Assembly (NCBI GenBank): GCA_002424545.1
Contig: DIKL01000116.1
Location: 1 to 54,391, forward strand
Direction: 5' to 3'
DNA length: 54,391 nucleotides
DNA from: Syntrophaceae bacterium UBA5619
Lineage (GTDB): Bacteria > Desulfobacterota > Syntrophia > Syntrophales > UBA5619
The notes beneath the pieces are model-generated. The model was not told where the DNA came from. It did not search any database and was given only the letters and a program-made list of their open reading frames with translations. The position numbers and the translations under genes are program-made. Numbering within the stretch: the stretch's first letter is position 1; each line of letters opens with the position of its first letter. Positions 31,483 through 41,552 of the stretch are shown here, piece after piece.

Positions 31483-33948
31483 ATGGAAATGGACAGGATT
31501 CGACTGACCATCGACGGCAGGGAAATCACTACCCGGAGGGGGAACACGATCCTCGCCGCGGCCCGGGAGGGAGGCATCCGCATCCCCGCCCTCTGCCACC
31601 ATGAGCGGCTGCTGCCGATGGGTTCCTGCCGGCTCTGCGTCGTCGAGGTGGAGGGATACCGCGATCCGATGACCGCGTGCACCACGCCGGCCCTGGATGG
31701 AATTGTCGTCACCAGCCGCTCGGAGAGGCTGTTTCGGATGAGGAGGGAGTTCCTGAAATTCATCCTCGTTTCCCACCCGCTGGATTGCCTTCAGTGCGAC
31801 AAGGGCGGGGAATGCCGACTCCAGGATCTGGTCCACGAGCACGAAATCGAAAAGGCGGAGTATGAGGCCTTCCGGGAAGACCGGAAAGAGACCTATGCCA
31901 CGCCGCTCATCCGCTACTGGGAGCTCCGCTGCGTCCTTTGCGGAAGGTGCGTCCGGGCCTGCCGCGAGATATCGGGCCGGGCCGCCATCGCCATTGCAGG
32001 AAAAGGGTTCGAATCCCGGATTGCGGCGATTGATCCCGGCGACTGCATCTCCTGCGGAGAGTGCCTCTCCCTCTGTCCCGTCGGCGCCCTGACCGAGGCT
32101 GTGAGCCCCGTCAAAAGCCGGCCCTGGCAAAGCGAACGAATCGACACCACCTGTTCTCATTGCGGCTTCGGCTGCCGTCTGACGCTGGATGTCTGTGAGG
32201 GGGGAGCCATCAGCAAGGTGGTCAGCGGGACCGATGAACCCCCCAACCGTTCCTCCCTTTGCGTACGCGGCCGTTTCGGGTATGATTCCATGGCCCCACC
32301 TTCCCGCTTGCTCTTCCCGGAGCGAATCACCCTTGCCGGCAGACAGAAGCTGGCATGGGGGGAGGCCTTGAAGACGGCGGCGGCGCAGCTCCGGGGGCTT
32401 TCCGCGGAGGGGAAGGGTGTGGGATGGATTGTCTCCGCCCGGATCACGAACGAAGAACTGCGCCTCATTTCCCGCATTGCCGGGCTTCTCCCGGGAAGCC
32501 GAATCGCCTCTTCCGCCTTCTACCATACGGGGAAGGCGATCGCCGCTTTCCGGGAAGCGAAAATCGGCTGGGACGACGGCGGGTACGACCGGATCTCCGG
32601 CTGCGACCTGATCCTCGTTGCCGGCGCCGATCTGCTACTCAACAACCACCTCCTCGCGAACCGGGTTCGGGCGGCGGTTCTCTCCGCGGGGGCAAGGGTG
32701 ATCCTTGTCGACCCCATGCCCGCCTCGCTGGCGCGGATCGCCGACGTCCACCTGCAGGTGGCGCCGGGAGAAGATGCGCCCCTCTTCAATGCCCTCTCCC
32801 GGAGGCTTCTCGAAGAGGGAAGATGCGACCGGGGTGCGGAGAAGCGACCGGGATTTTCCGAATTCAGTGGCGCCCTCCGGAAGGATGCCGCCGCGTGTAT
32901 GTCCGCACCGGGCGGCGTTGTGGAGGAAACGCTGGGAAAGGCCTGCCGGCTCATCGGGGAAGCGGACCGGATTGCCGTGCTGTTCGGTTCCGGCATCACC
33001 CACCGGGAGGAAAGCCTTGCCGCGCTGATCAACTTCTGCCTCTTGAAAGGCCTGCCGGGCCGGGGGGTCTTTCTTCCCACCGCTCTCCAGGCGAACGCCA
33101 TGGGGGCTGCAACGATTCCCGGGACGACGGCCTCGCCCGAGGAATTGCTCCTTTCGCCCGATCTGTCCGGGCTTTGGATCTATGAAGAAGATCCCTTCCA
33201 GTTCCTGAACGGGGAGATGGTGAAGGCCGCCCTCACCCGAAAGGAGTTCGTTGCCGTCTGCGATGTCCTCCCAACGGAGGCGATGGATTTCGCCCAGTTG
33301 ACGATCCCCTCCACGACCTTTGCGGAAAAGGAGGGCACCGTCCTATCCGGAGACGGAAAGACCGGCAAGGTAAGGAAGATCCGGAACGGCCCACCGGGAG
33401 GCGCGGCCTTCCTGCGGAATCTCCTGGTTCGTCTGGGAGAAAAGCCGGACCGCGATCCGGTCGGGCCCGCAGGAAAAAGCCCCGGAAGCACCTCCGCAGC
33501 GGAGAACGGTTCCGGGAGCGTTCCGGAATCGAACAGCGGAGGAAGGTTCCTGTCTCTGACGGTACGCGCCGCGCGGGCCGTTCCGGAAACGGTCGGGGAA
33601 GAGAGACCCTATCGCCTGATCCTCCGCGACCTCTTTGCAAGCCACCACTTCACGCATGGGGAAATTCCGGAAAGGGGCGCAGCCCGGGTGCAGAAGGATG
33701 CCCTGAACCTCTCGCCGGAGGACGCGGCGGCCCTCCAACTGAAAGACGGAGAGGAACTGTGCGTGGAAAGCGAGAGCGGCCGCATGGTTCGGCCCGTAAC
33801 CATCAAAACGGGGATGAAGCCGGGCGTTCTGGAGTGCGTGTTGTTTCGGGAACGCCGGGATGCGCTCTCCCTGTCGCCGGGTTCCTCCAAGACCATCGCG
33901 GTATCGCTGCGCAAGGCGGCAACCCGGAACGGCGCACAGGAGGATTGA
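31483..33948 (+). CDS. nuoG: NADH-quinone oxidoreductase subunit G (SfrA/NuoG-like)
   Basis: An 821-residue Fe-S subunit. It has an N-terminal [2Fe-2S] domain (CHHERLLPMGSCRLC), the His-Cys3 cluster in HPLDCLQCDKGGEC, two [4Fe-4S] motifs (CVLCGRCVRAC and CISCGECLSLC), the N7-type CSHCGFGC and then a molybdopterin-oxidoreductase-like domain without an obvious Cys or Sec catalytic ligand. It receives electrons from the preceding SfrB-like subunit. A Gly/Ser-rich linker near residues 660-690 separates the C-terminal beta-barrel part. ATG 31489 is an alternative start. It follows by 4 bases, consistent with co-translation. Confidence 0.92.
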   Translation: MEMDRIRLTIDGREITTRRGNTILAAAREGGIRIPALCHHERLLPMGSCRLCVVEVEGYRDPMTACTTPALDGIVVTSRSERLFRMRREFLKFILVSHPLDCLQCDKGGECRLQDLVHEHEIEKAEYEAFREDRKETYATPLIRYWELRCVLCGRCVRACREISGRAAIAIAGKGFESRIAAIDPGDCISCGECLSLCPVGALTEAVSPVKSRPWQSERIDTTCSHCGFGCRLTLDVCEGGAISKVVSGTDEPPNRSSLCVRGRFGYDSMAPPSRLLFPERITLAGRQKLAWGEALKTAAAQLRGLSAEGKGVGWIVSARITNEELRLISRIAGLLPGSRIASSAFYHTGKAIAAFREAKIGWDDGGYDRISGCDLILVAGADLLLNNHLLANRVRAAVLSAGARVILVDPMPASLARIADVHLQVAPGEDAPLFNALSRRLLEEGRCDRGAEKRPGFSEFSGALRKDAAACMSAPGGVVEETLGKACRLIGEADRIAVLFGSGITHREESLAALINFCLLKGLPGRGVFLPTALQANAMGAATIPGTTASPEELLLSPDLSGLWIYEEDPFQFLNGEMVKAALTRKEFVAVCDVLPTEAMDFAQLTIPSTTFAEKEGTVLSGDGKTGKVRKIRNGPPGGAAFLRNLLVRLGEKPDRDPVGPAGKSPGSTSAAENGSGSVPESNSGGRFLSLTVRAARAVPETVGEERPYRLILRDLFASHHFTHGEIPERGAARVQKDALNLSPEDAAALQLKDGEELCVESESGRMVRPVTIKTGMKPGVLECVLFRERRDALSLSPGSSKTIAVSLRKAATRNGAQED

Positions 33949-33949
33949 G

Positions 33950-34936
33950 ATGGAACGATTTTACGATCTGCTGGAAATCGTCATCAAGAACGGGGTCGTC
34001 GTTTCCTGCCTGATGCTGCTGGTCGCCTATCTGACCCTGGTGGAAAGAAAGCTCCTCGGCTACTTCCAGGGGAGACTGGGGCCCGACCGGGTCGGCGCAT
34101 GGGGACTTCTCCAGCCGATTGCGGACGGAATCAAGTCGTTCCTCAAGGAGGACATCATTCCGGCAGGCGCCGACAAAGCGGTCTTCGTCGCCGCACCGAT
34201 CATCTCCTTCGTGACGGCTCTCTCGATGTTCGCGGTGATCCCCTTCGGGGACCGGATCACCCTCTTCGGACGGGAGATCCGGCTGGTGATCGCCGATGTG
34301 GATATCGGGATCCTGTACGTTTTCGCCATGGGCACCTTGGGGGAATACGGAATCGTCCTGGGTGGGTGGGCGTCCGGCAACAAATACGGCCTCTGGGGGG
34401 CGCTCCGGGCGGCGGCCCAAATGATCAGCTACGAAGTGGCCCTCGGTCTGATTCTGATCGGCGCCGTCGTTCTCACCGGCTCTCTCCGCCTGACCGACAT
34501 CGTGGACGCGCAGCAAGACGTCTGGTTCGTCGTCTACCAGCCCTTCGCTTTCCTGCTTTATCTCGTGGCCGGACTGGCCGAAATCAACCGGATTCCCTTC
34601 GATATGCCGGAGTCGGAAAGCGAGTTGGCCAGCGGCTTCAACATCGAGTACAGCAGCATGAAATTCGCGTTGTTCATGATCGCCGAATATACCCATCTGA
34701 TCACGGTGGCCGCCCTGACCGCCACCGTTTTTCTCGGCGGCTGGCGTGGGCCGTTGCTGCCCGGACCGGTGTGGTTCTTCCTGAAGATGTCCGCGGTGGG
34801 CTTCTTCTTCATCTGGGTCCGGGGAACCCTGCCGAGAATGCGCTACGACCACATCATGAAGCTGGGGTGGAAGGTTCTCTTCCCACTGGCGCTCCTGAAT
34901 GTGGTGGTTACCGCCCTCGTGGCGGCATTGAGGTGA
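33950..34936 (+). CDS. nuoH: NADH-quinone oxidoreductase subunit H
   Basis: A 328-residue membrane subunit with about eight helices connecting the peripheral and membrane arms. Signatures are YLTLVERKLLGYFQGRLGPDRVG, GIKSFLKEDI and LAEINRIPFDMPESESELASGFNIEYSS. ATG 33950 follows ACAGGAGGATTGAG, a strong site, and begins directly after the nuoG stop. Complete. Confidence 0.96.
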   Translation: MERFYDLLEIVIKNGVVVSCLMLLVAYLTLVERKLLGYFQGRLGPDRVGAWGLLQPIADGIKSFLKEDIIPAGADKAVFVAAPIISFVTALSMFAVIPFGDRITLFGREIRLVIADVDIGILYVFAMGTLGEYGIVLGGWASGNKYGLWGALRAAAQMISYEVALGLILIGAVVLTGSLRLTDIVDAQQDVWFVVYQPFAFLLYLVAGLAEINRIPFDMPESESELASGFNIEYSSMKFALFMIAEYTHLITVAALTATVFLGGWRGPLLPGPVWFFLKMSAVGFFFIWVRGTLPRMRYDHIMKLGWKVLFPLALLNVVVTALVAALR

Positions 34937-34937
34937 A

Positions 34938-35360
34938 ATGATGATTCTTCCTCTTCTGAAAGGCCTCCGTCGCACGCTGATGACGCTCTTCTCCCGGCCG
35001 ATCACGATCCGCTATCCGGAGGAGAAACGAAAGATCTCGCCACGCTGGCGGGGGATGCACTATTTCGGGAAGGATGCCGCCGGGGAGACCCTCTGTGTGG
35101 CGTGCGGCCTTTGCACCGCCGTTTGTCCCTCGCACTGCATCACTCTGGAGATCCGGGAACGGGAGGACGGCTCCCGCTATCCCGGCCGATATGAAATTGA
35201 CGCCCTGCGGTGCATCTTCTGCGGCTTCTGTCAGGAGGCCTGCCCCGTCCAGGCCATCCGGCTGGGACAGGACTACGAGAATGTCCGCTATGCAAGAAAG
35301 GATTTCCTGCTCACCCGGGAGATTCTCCTCGCCCGAAACAGGGACGGCGGAACGGATTAA
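34938..35360 (+). CDS. nuoI: NADH-quinone oxidoreductase subunit I
   Basis: A 140-residue TYKY-type subunit with two [4Fe-4S] clusters: CVACGLCTAVCPSHC (about 53-67) and CIFCGFCQEACP (about 93-104). An amphipathic N-terminal helix precedes TIRYPEEKRKISPRWRG. There are two adjacent ATG codons at the start. It begins 1 base after nuoH. Confidence 0.95.
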   Translation: MMILPLLKGLRRTLMTLFSRPITIRYPEEKRKISPRWRGMHYFGKDAAGETLCVACGLCTAVCPSHCITLEIREREDGSRYPGRYEIDALRCIFCGFCQEACPVQAIRLGQDYENVRYARKDFLLTREILLARNRDGGTD

Positions 35361-35383
35361 ACCCTTCTTCGGAGACAGACGAG

Positions 35384-35920
35384 ATGGATGCAATGGGATT
35401 CAGGGAGGCGATTTTCATCGCGGCGGCCTTTGCGGCGGCCGTCTCCTCCGTGCTGATGGTGACGGGGAAGAACCCCATCCACAGTGCCCTGTGGATGATC
35501 GTGACCTTCTTTTCGATGGCCGTGATCTACCTCCTTCTCCACGCCGAGTTCATCGCCGTTGCGCAGGTCATGGTGTATGCCGGCGCCATCATGATGCTCA
35601 TCCTGTTCGTGATCATGCTGGTCCACATGGAAAAGGGCGAGGAGGTCGATCCCGGGAAAAAAAACCGCTTCCGGAAGACGAGGGTGGCGGGCATCCTGAT
35701 CACCGCCGTGCTGTTCGCGGAAATGACTTTCGGATCGCTGCTCTACCGGACGACGGGACAGACCGGCGTCTACCCGGCCGATATGGTCCAACGCATCGGT
35801 AATGTGAAGACCATCGGATCGCTGCTCTACGGCCAGTATCTCTTCCCCTTCGAGATCGCATCGATCCTGCTGCTGGTGGGCATCGTGGGCGCGGTGATCA
35901 TCGCCAAGGGAGACCGATAG
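35384..35920 (+). CDS. nuoJ: NADH-quinone oxidoreductase subunit J
   Basis: A 178-residue membrane protein with five helices. Signature: NPIHSALWMIVTFFSMAVIYLLLHAEFIAVAQV and VYAGAIMMLILFVIM. ATG 35384 is preceded by GGAGACAGACGAG; the frame is open further upstream within nuoI. Normal length. Confidence 0.94.
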   Translation: MDAMGFREAIFIAAAFAAAVSSVLMVTGKNPIHSALWMIVTFFSMAVIYLLLHAEFIAVAQVMVYAGAIMMLILFVIMLVHMEKGEEVDPGKKNRFRKTRVAGILITAVLFAEMTFGSLLYRTTGQTGVYPADMVQRIGNVKTIGSLLYGQYLFPFEIASILLLVGIVGAVIIAKGDR

Positions 35921-35929
35921 GAGAAAGAC

Positions 35930-36241
35930 ATGCTTCAGGGAATTCCGCCCGAATTCTGTTTCATCCTCAGCGGCATCCTCTTCGCGATCGGGGCGATCGG
36001 CGTCGTCATCCGGAGGAACGTGATCGTGATCTTCATGTGCATTGAGCTGATGCTCAACGCCGTGAACCTTGTCTTCATCGCCGCGGGGGATTCGCTCTCC
36101 TCCATGGAGGGATCCGTGTTCGTCTTCTTCATCATGACCGTCGCCGCCGTGGAGGCCGCGGTCGGCCTGGCCATCTTCGTGATGGTCTTCCGTTTGAAGG
36201 ATACGGTGAATGCCGATGAAATTAACCTGCTCCGGGGCTGA
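35930..36241 (+). CDS. nuoK: NADH-quinone oxidoreductase subunit K
   Basis: A 103-residue membrane subunit with three helices. The two conserved Glu of the proton channel are seen in [15 protein letters not shown] and [12 protein letters not shown]. It follows nuoJ by 9 bases with GATAGGAGAAAGAC as ribosome site. Confidence 0.95.
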   Translation: MLQGIPPEFCFILSGILFAIGAIGVVIRRNVIVIFMCIELMLNAVNLVFIAAGDSLSSMEGSVFVFFIMTVAAVEAAVGLAIFVMVFRLKDTVNADEINLLRG

Positions 36242-36321
36242 CGGCTCCGGGAAGCGCCGCGAGCCCGTTCCGTCGATGGACGCCGGTATGACCGGCGATA
36301 CGCAGAAAGAGAGATGAGCCG

Positions 36322-38304
36322 ATGGCCGAACAGATCTGGCTGATCCCGTTTTTCCCCCTCCTGGGGTTTATCCTCAATGCCGCCCTGGGAGGCAGGGCGT
36401 CCAGGAGCATGGTCTCCTGGATCTCCTGCCTCGCCGTATTCCTGTCATTTCTCGCTTCCGCCGCCGTATTCCTGGAATTTCTCCGGCTTCCGGCAACGGC
36501 CAGATCCTTTGAAAACGTCCTCTACGGTTGGATCGCATCGGGGGAGCTGAGCGTCGACATCGGTTTTAGGATCGATGCCCTTTCGATCCTGATGTGTCTG
36601 GTGGTCACGGGTGTCGGCTTCCTGATCCACGTCTACTCCGTGGGCTACATGCGCGACGACCCGGGTCTCCGCAGGTTTTTCATCTATATGAATCTCTTCG
36701 TCTTCATGATGCTCCTGCTCGTTACGGGAAACAACCTGCTGGTGATGTTCGTGGGGTGGGAGGGCGTGGGATTGTGCTCCTATTTGCTGATCGGCTTCTG
36801 GTACGAAAAGGATTCCGCTTCCGATGCGGGAAAGAAGGCGTTCATCGTCAACCGGGTGGGGGACTTCGGCTTTCTGATCGGCATCATCACCCTCTTCGTC
36901 CATCTTGGCGGGCAGGGCGTCTGGACCTTGGATTTTGCGGAGATCGGGCGCAGCGCCCACCTTCTTGACGCTCCCGTTGCCGTGGTCGTGACGCTCCTGT
37001 TCTTTGTGGGCGCCATGGGAAAATCGGCCCAAATTCCCCTCTATGTATGGCTGCCCGATGCGATGGAAGGTCCGACGCCGGTGAGTTCGCTGATCCACGC
37101 GGCCACGATGGTGACTGCCGGGGTCTACATGATCGCACGGCTGAATCTCCTCTACAGCATGGCGCCGGAGACGATGCTCATCGTCGCGATCATTGGCGTT
37201 CTGACCGCGTTCTTCGCCGCCTCCATCGGTTTTGCCCAGCACGACATCAAGAAGATCCTCGCCTACTCCACGATCAGCCAGTTGGGGTTTATGTTCGTCG
37301 CGATGGGCGTGGGGGCCTATACAGCCGGAATTTTCCACCTGATGACCCATGCCTTTTTCAAAGGTCTTCTCTTTCTTGGGGCGGGGAGCGTCATGCACGC
37401 CCTCGGCGGAGAACTCGACATCCGGAAGATGGGGGGGCTAAAAAGAAAGATCCCCGTCACCTACTGGACATTCTTCATTGCCTGCCTGGCGATTGCGGGC
37501 ATTCCCGGATTCTCGGGGTTCTTCAGCAAGGACGAGATCCTCTGGAAGGCCTTTAGTTCCCCCCAGGGGCACGTGCTGATCTGGCTCCTCGCCGCCGTGA
37601 CGGCTGGAATGACGGCCTTTTACATGTTCCGGCTCTTCCTCGGCACTTTTCATGGGGAATGCCGGGTCCCGGAAGAGGTGAGGCGTCACATCCACGAATC
37701 CCCGCGGGTCATGACCGTGCCGCTGACGGTCCTTGCCGCACTATCCCTCGCGGGCGGCTATGTGGGGATTCCCCACCTGCTGGGCGGAGGTAACGCCATC
37801 GGGCGTTTCCTGGCGCCGGTCTTCGGACCCGCGGCCCCCGTGAAAGCGGCGGCAGGCTTTCCGCTGATCGCCGAGGTCTGGGCATCGGCGGGAACCGCCG
37901 GCCATGATGCGTCGGTCGAGTCGGCTCTTATGGCCGTATCCGTGGGGATCGCCTTTTTCGGGATCTTCCTGGCCTACCGGTTCTATGTGAAAGATCCGAC
38001 CCTTCCCGACCGTTTCACCGCGAGATTCACGCGTCTCTACCGGGTGGTCCTCCGAAAGTATTTCGTGGACGAATTCTACGACTTCGTGTTCGTGCGGGGC
38101 ATCCTGAAGGCGGCCGGCTTCCTGCTCCGGGTGGCGGACGGTTGGATGATCGAAGGGCTGATCAACGGCACGACTTCCGCCATCCGCAAGGCAGCCGACG
38201 AATTGCGCAAGGTGCAGACCGGCTATGTTCAGGACTACGCCCTGGGCATCATCGCCGGCGCCATTGTGGTCGTGGGATATCTGATCCTGATCCCGCTGTT
38301 TTGA
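36322..38304 (+). CDS. nuoL: NADH-quinone oxidoreductase subunit L
   Basis: A 660-residue antiporter-like proton-pumping subunit with about 16 helices and the long lateral helix at the C-terminus. Motifs: MFVGWEGVGLCSYLLIGFW with the key Glu, KSAQIPLYVWLPDAMEGPTPVSSLIHAATMV with the key Lys and His, and AYSTISQLGFMFVAMG. An 80-base spacer separates it from nuoK, with AAGAGAGATGAGCCG before the ATG. Confidence 0.96.
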   Translation: MAEQIWLIPFFPLLGFILNAALGGRASRSMVSWISCLAVFLSFLASAAVFLEFLRLPATARSFENVLYGWIASGELSVDIGFRIDALSILMCLVVTGVGFLIHVYSVGYMRDDPGLRRFFIYMNLFVFMMLLLVTGNNLLVMFVGWEGVGLCSYLLIGFWYEKDSASDAGKKAFIVNRVGDFGFLIGIITLFVHLGGQGVWTLDFAEIGRSAHLLDAPVAVVVTLLFFVGAMGKSAQIPLYVWLPDAMEGPTPVSSLIHAATMVTAGVYMIARLNLLYSMAPETMLIVAIIGVLTAFFAASIGFAQHDIKKILAYSTISQLGFMFVAMGVGAYTAGIFHLMTHAFFKGLLFLGAGSVMHALGGELDIRKMGGLKRKIPVTYWTFFIACLAIAGIPGFSGFFSKDEILWKAFSSPQGHVLIWLLAAVTAGMTAFYMFRLFLGTFHGECRVPEEVRRHIHESPRVMTVPLTVLAALSLAGGYVGIPHLLGGGNAIGRFLAPVFGPAAPVKAAAGFPLIAEVWASAGTAGHDASVESALMAVSVGIAFFGIFLAYRFYVKDPTLPDRFTARFTRLYRVVLRKYFVDEFYDFVFVRGILKAAGFLLRVADGWMIEGLINGTTSAIRKAADELRKVQTGYVQDYALGIIAGAIVVVGYLILIPLF

Positions 38305-38368
38305 AGAAGGCGCCGACGCCCGCGGCAGGCGACGGCGACACCGAAAAAGGCCGAGAGGTGGCCAATCC

Positions 38369-39931
38369 ATGAACGAGACGTTTCCGCTGTTGAGCTGGAT
38401 CATCTTCCTTCCCTTGGCCGGCGCCCTGCTGCTGATGCTGGTACCGGGCGAAAGGGTTTCCCTCATCAAGTTCTCGGTCCTGATCTGGACGCTCGTGGAA
38501 TTTTTCCTCTCCCTCCCGCTGTTTTTCCGCTTCGACGAGGGAACCGCCGAGATGCAGTTCGTGGAACAACGGGCGTGGTTCCCGGAATGGGGGATCGGCT
38601 ATTTGCTCGGCATCGACGGCTTCAGCATGTTTCTCGTACTGCTCACCACCCTGCTCACCGTCCTCTGCGTCCTCTGCTCCTGGGAGTCGGTCGAGCGGCG
38701 GCTCAAGGAGTACTTCGTTTCCTTCCTGGTGATGGAGACGGCGATGATCGGCGCGCTGTGCTCCCTCGACCTCGTTTTGTTCTACATCTTCTGGGAGCTG
38801 ATGCTCGTGCCCATGCTTTTGCTCATCGGCGTCTGGGGCGGACCGGGAAGGATCTACGCGGCGATCAAGTTTTTTCTCTACACGATGTTCGGAAGCGTCC
38901 TGATGCTGTTGGCCATTCTGGCTCTCTACTTCCACTACGGAACCGAGACAGGGCTTCATACCTTCAATGTGCTGGACCTCTACGGGGCCGATATTCCGGC
39001 CGTCAAGCAATACTGGCTTTTCGCAGCCTTCGCGCTTTCTTTCGCGATCAAGGTGCCGATGTTTCCCTTTCACACCTGGCTTCCCGACGCCCATACGGAG
39101 GCCCCCACGGCAGGAAGCGTCATCCTGGCTGCCGTTCTCCTGAAGATGGGCGTTTACGGTTTTATACGCTTCGCCATTCCCCTTTTTCCGGTGGCCGCCG
39201 TCGCGGCGACCCCCATCATCCGCTGGATGGCAATCATCGGCATCCTCTACGGCGCCCTGATGTGCCTTGTGCAGACCGATTTGAAGCGGCTGATCGCCTA
39301 CTCCTCCGTGAGCCACCTGGGCTACGTCATGCTCGGCCTCTTCGCGTTCAACGTGCAGGGCCTGCAGGGGGGCGTCTACCAGATGCTCAACCACGGAATC
39401 AGCACGGGGGGGCTGTTCCTGATCGTAGGGATGATCTACGAACGGCGGCACACCCGGATGATCGCCGATTTCGGAGGCCTGTCCGGGGAGATGCCCAGAA
39501 TTGCGGCATTTTTCATGATCGTCGTCCTCTCCTCGATTGCATTGCCGGGAACAAACGGTTTCGTTGGGGAATTTCTTATCCTGCTGGGCGCCTTCCGGAG
39601 CCACGTCCTCTCAGGAGTTCTCGCCGCCACGGGCGTCGTCCTCGGCGCCGTGTACATGCTCTGGATGTTTCAGCGGGTCATGTTCGGAAAGATCACGAAG
39701 GAGGAGAACCGGGGGCTGCCGGACCTGACGGGAAGGGAAACGACTATCCTGGTCGTCGTTGTCTTTTTCGTGTTTCTGATGGGTCTCTACCCAAGCCCCT
39801 TTCTCCGAAAAATGGACGTTTCGGTCACCGGGTACCTACAGGGCATGCAGGCAAAGACCATTCTTTCCGTCTCCGTCGGCGGGGCGCCTATTGTCGCGTC
39901 TAATGCCGCAAGGCAGGCGGAATCCAGGTAA
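38369..39931 (+). CDS. nuoM: NADH-quinone oxidoreductase subunit M
   Basis: A 520-residue antiporter-like pumping subunit with about 14 helices. Motifs: FYIFWELMLVPMLLLIGVWGG with the key Glu, KVPMFPFHTWLPDAHTEAPTAGSVILAAVLLKMG, and AYSSVSHLGYVMLGLF. The start lies after a short GC-rich spacer with CCGAGAGGTGGCC. Complete. Confidence 0.96.
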   Translation: MNETFPLLSWIIFLPLAGALLLMLVPGERVSLIKFSVLIWTLVEFFLSLPLFFRFDEGTAEMQFVEQRAWFPEWGIGYLLGIDGFSMFLVLLTTLLTVLCVLCSWESVERRLKEYFVSFLVMETAMIGALCSLDLVLFYIFWELMLVPMLLLIGVWGGPGRIYAAIKFFLYTMFGSVLMLLAILALYFHYGTETGLHTFNVLDLYGADIPAVKQYWLFAAFALSFAIKVPMFPFHTWLPDAHTEAPTAGSVILAAVLLKMGVYGFIRFAIPLFPVAAVAATPIIRWMAIIGILYGALMCLVQTDLKRLIAYSSVSHLGYVMLGLFAFNVQGLQGGVYQMLNHGISTGGLFLIVGMIYERRHTRMIADFGGLSGEMPRIAAFFMIVVLSSIALPGTNGFVGEFLILLGAFRSHVLSGVLAATGVVLGAVYMLWMFQRVMFGKITKEENRGLPDLTGRETTILVVVVFFVFLMGLYPSPFLRKMDVSVTGYLQGMQAKTILSVSVGGAPIVASNAARQAESR

Positions 39932-39946
39932 AGGAGGAAGGGAATC

Positions 39947-41413
39947 ATGGAGGTCATGATACCCGAACTGGAATTCGGTGCGATCATCCCCGAGATCATT
40001 ATCACCGCGAGCGCGATCGTCTCGCTGCTGATGGCCTCCTTCGGCAGAAGGGCAAGGATCGGAACCTGGACAGGTCCCGTGGCGCTGGCAGCCGCCAGTC
40101 TCGCCCTGGCGCACACCTTCCTTCTCTGGGACAATCCCGCAAGCCTCTTCAACGACCTCTATACGATTGACAATTTCGGGACCTTTTTCAAGGCGTTGGC
40201 GCTGATCGTCTCGTTGCTGGTGACACTCCTGTCTCTCCGGTACGTGGAGCGCGAAAGGATCATCCGCGGGGAATATTACGCCCTGCTGCTGTTCGGGATC
40301 CTGGGAATGATGATCATGGTTTCTTCGAACCATTTCATAACGATCTTCATCGGCCTGGAGGTCATGTCCATTTCCATCTACGTCCTTTGCGGACTTCTGA
40401 ACAACGACCACCGGTCGGCGGAGGCCTCCCTGAAATACTTTCTGCTGGGGGCTTTTTACACGGCCTTTCTGCTATACGGCATCGCGATGATTTACGCCAC
40501 GACCGGCGTTCTGGACATTCGGGAAGTTGCCGTGGTGGTCGCTTCGGAGCATTTCCATCTCACCCCGATGTTTTTGATCGGCGTGGGAATGCTCATCGTG
40601 GGGTTCGGTTTCAAAACCGCCTCCGTCCCTTTTCACATGTGGACCCCGGACGTCTATGAAGGCGCTCCGACCTCCATTACGGCGTACATGGCGACAGGGA
40701 TCAAGGCCGCTGCGTTCGGAGCGTTTCTCCGGGTGTTCTACACGGCCTTTCTTCCCTATGGGGAAGCGTGGTCCGGGATTCTGTGGGTCATTGCGGTCGC
40801 CACCATGACCCTGGGCAACATCACCGCTCTGGTCCAGGACGACATCAAGCGGATGTTGGCCTATTCCAGTATTGCCCATGCCGGCTATATCCTGATCGCC
40901 TTTGTGATCGGCGACCTGTTTTCCGCCTCCGCGATGTTGTTTTACATCCTCGTCTATACCTTCATGAATATCGGCGCCTTTGCGATCGTCATTCTTCTGG
41001 GGCGGAAGGAACAGCCGAACACAGACATGGAGAGCTACGCGGGTCTTGCCGGGCGGCATCCGCTGATCGCCCTCGCCATGGCGGTTTTTCTCCTCTCCCT
41101 GACCGGCATACCGCCGCTGGCGGGCTTCATGGGGAAATTCTACCTGTTCGGCGCCGCCATCCGGGCCGAATACTACGGGCTGGCGGTCATCGGTGTCCTG
41201 AACAGCACGATCGCCGCCTATTACTACCTGCGGGTCATCATGTTCATGTATTTCCGGGAATCGACGGGGAAGCCCTGCCGGCCGGATTTTTCACCGGGTT
41301 ACGCGGCGGTGATCGGAATCACCCTCTGGGCACTCTTCCACATGGGCATCTTTCCCCGCGATTTTTTGCTCATCGCCGGGAAGTCCGTGAACCTTTTCCT
41401 GTCGGGGGGGTGA
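39947..41413 (+). CDS. nuoN: NADH-quinone oxidoreductase subunit N
   Basis: A 488-residue antiporter-like pumping subunit and the last gene of the operon. Motifs: FIGLEVMSISIYVLCG with the key Glu, KTASVPFHMWTPDVYEGAPTSITAYMATG and AYSSIAHAGYILIAF. It follows nuoM by 15 bases with AAAGGAGGAAGGGAATC. No clear terminator follows; the next genes are on the opposite strand. Confidence 0.96.
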   Translation: MEVMIPELEFGAIIPEIIITASAIVSLLMASFGRRARIGTWTGPVALAAASLALAHTFLLWDNPASLFNDLYTIDNFGTFFKALALIVSLLVTLLSLRYVERERIIRGEYYALLLFGILGMMIMVSSNHFITIFIGLEVMSISIYVLCGLLNNDHRSAEASLKYFLLGAFYTAFLLYGIAMIYATTGVLDIREVAVVVASEHFHLTPMFLIGVGMLIVGFGFKTASVPFHMWTPDVYEGAPTSITAYMATGIKAAAFGAFLRVFYTAFLPYGEAWSGILWVIAVATMTLGNITALVQDDIKRMLAYSSIAHAGYILIAFVIGDLFSASAMLFYILVYTFMNIGAFAIVILLGRKEQPNTDMESYAGLAGRHPLIALAMAVFLLSLTGIPPLAGFMGKFYLFGAAIRAEYYGLAVIGVLNSTIAAYYYLRVIMFMYFRESTGKPCRPDFSPGYAAVIGITLWALFHMGIFPRDFLLIAGKSVNLFLSGG

Positions 41414-41552
41414 AAGTCCGAAAAGGGGGTCCTCCGCAAGGAAAACCTCATACCGCCATTCTCGATGATCAACCTGGTCGCATCATGGATGCCGCTGCCC
41501 TGAACTTTTGCTGCGGAGATCTCCCCGACGATCCGTCGGCCTGTATTCCTCT

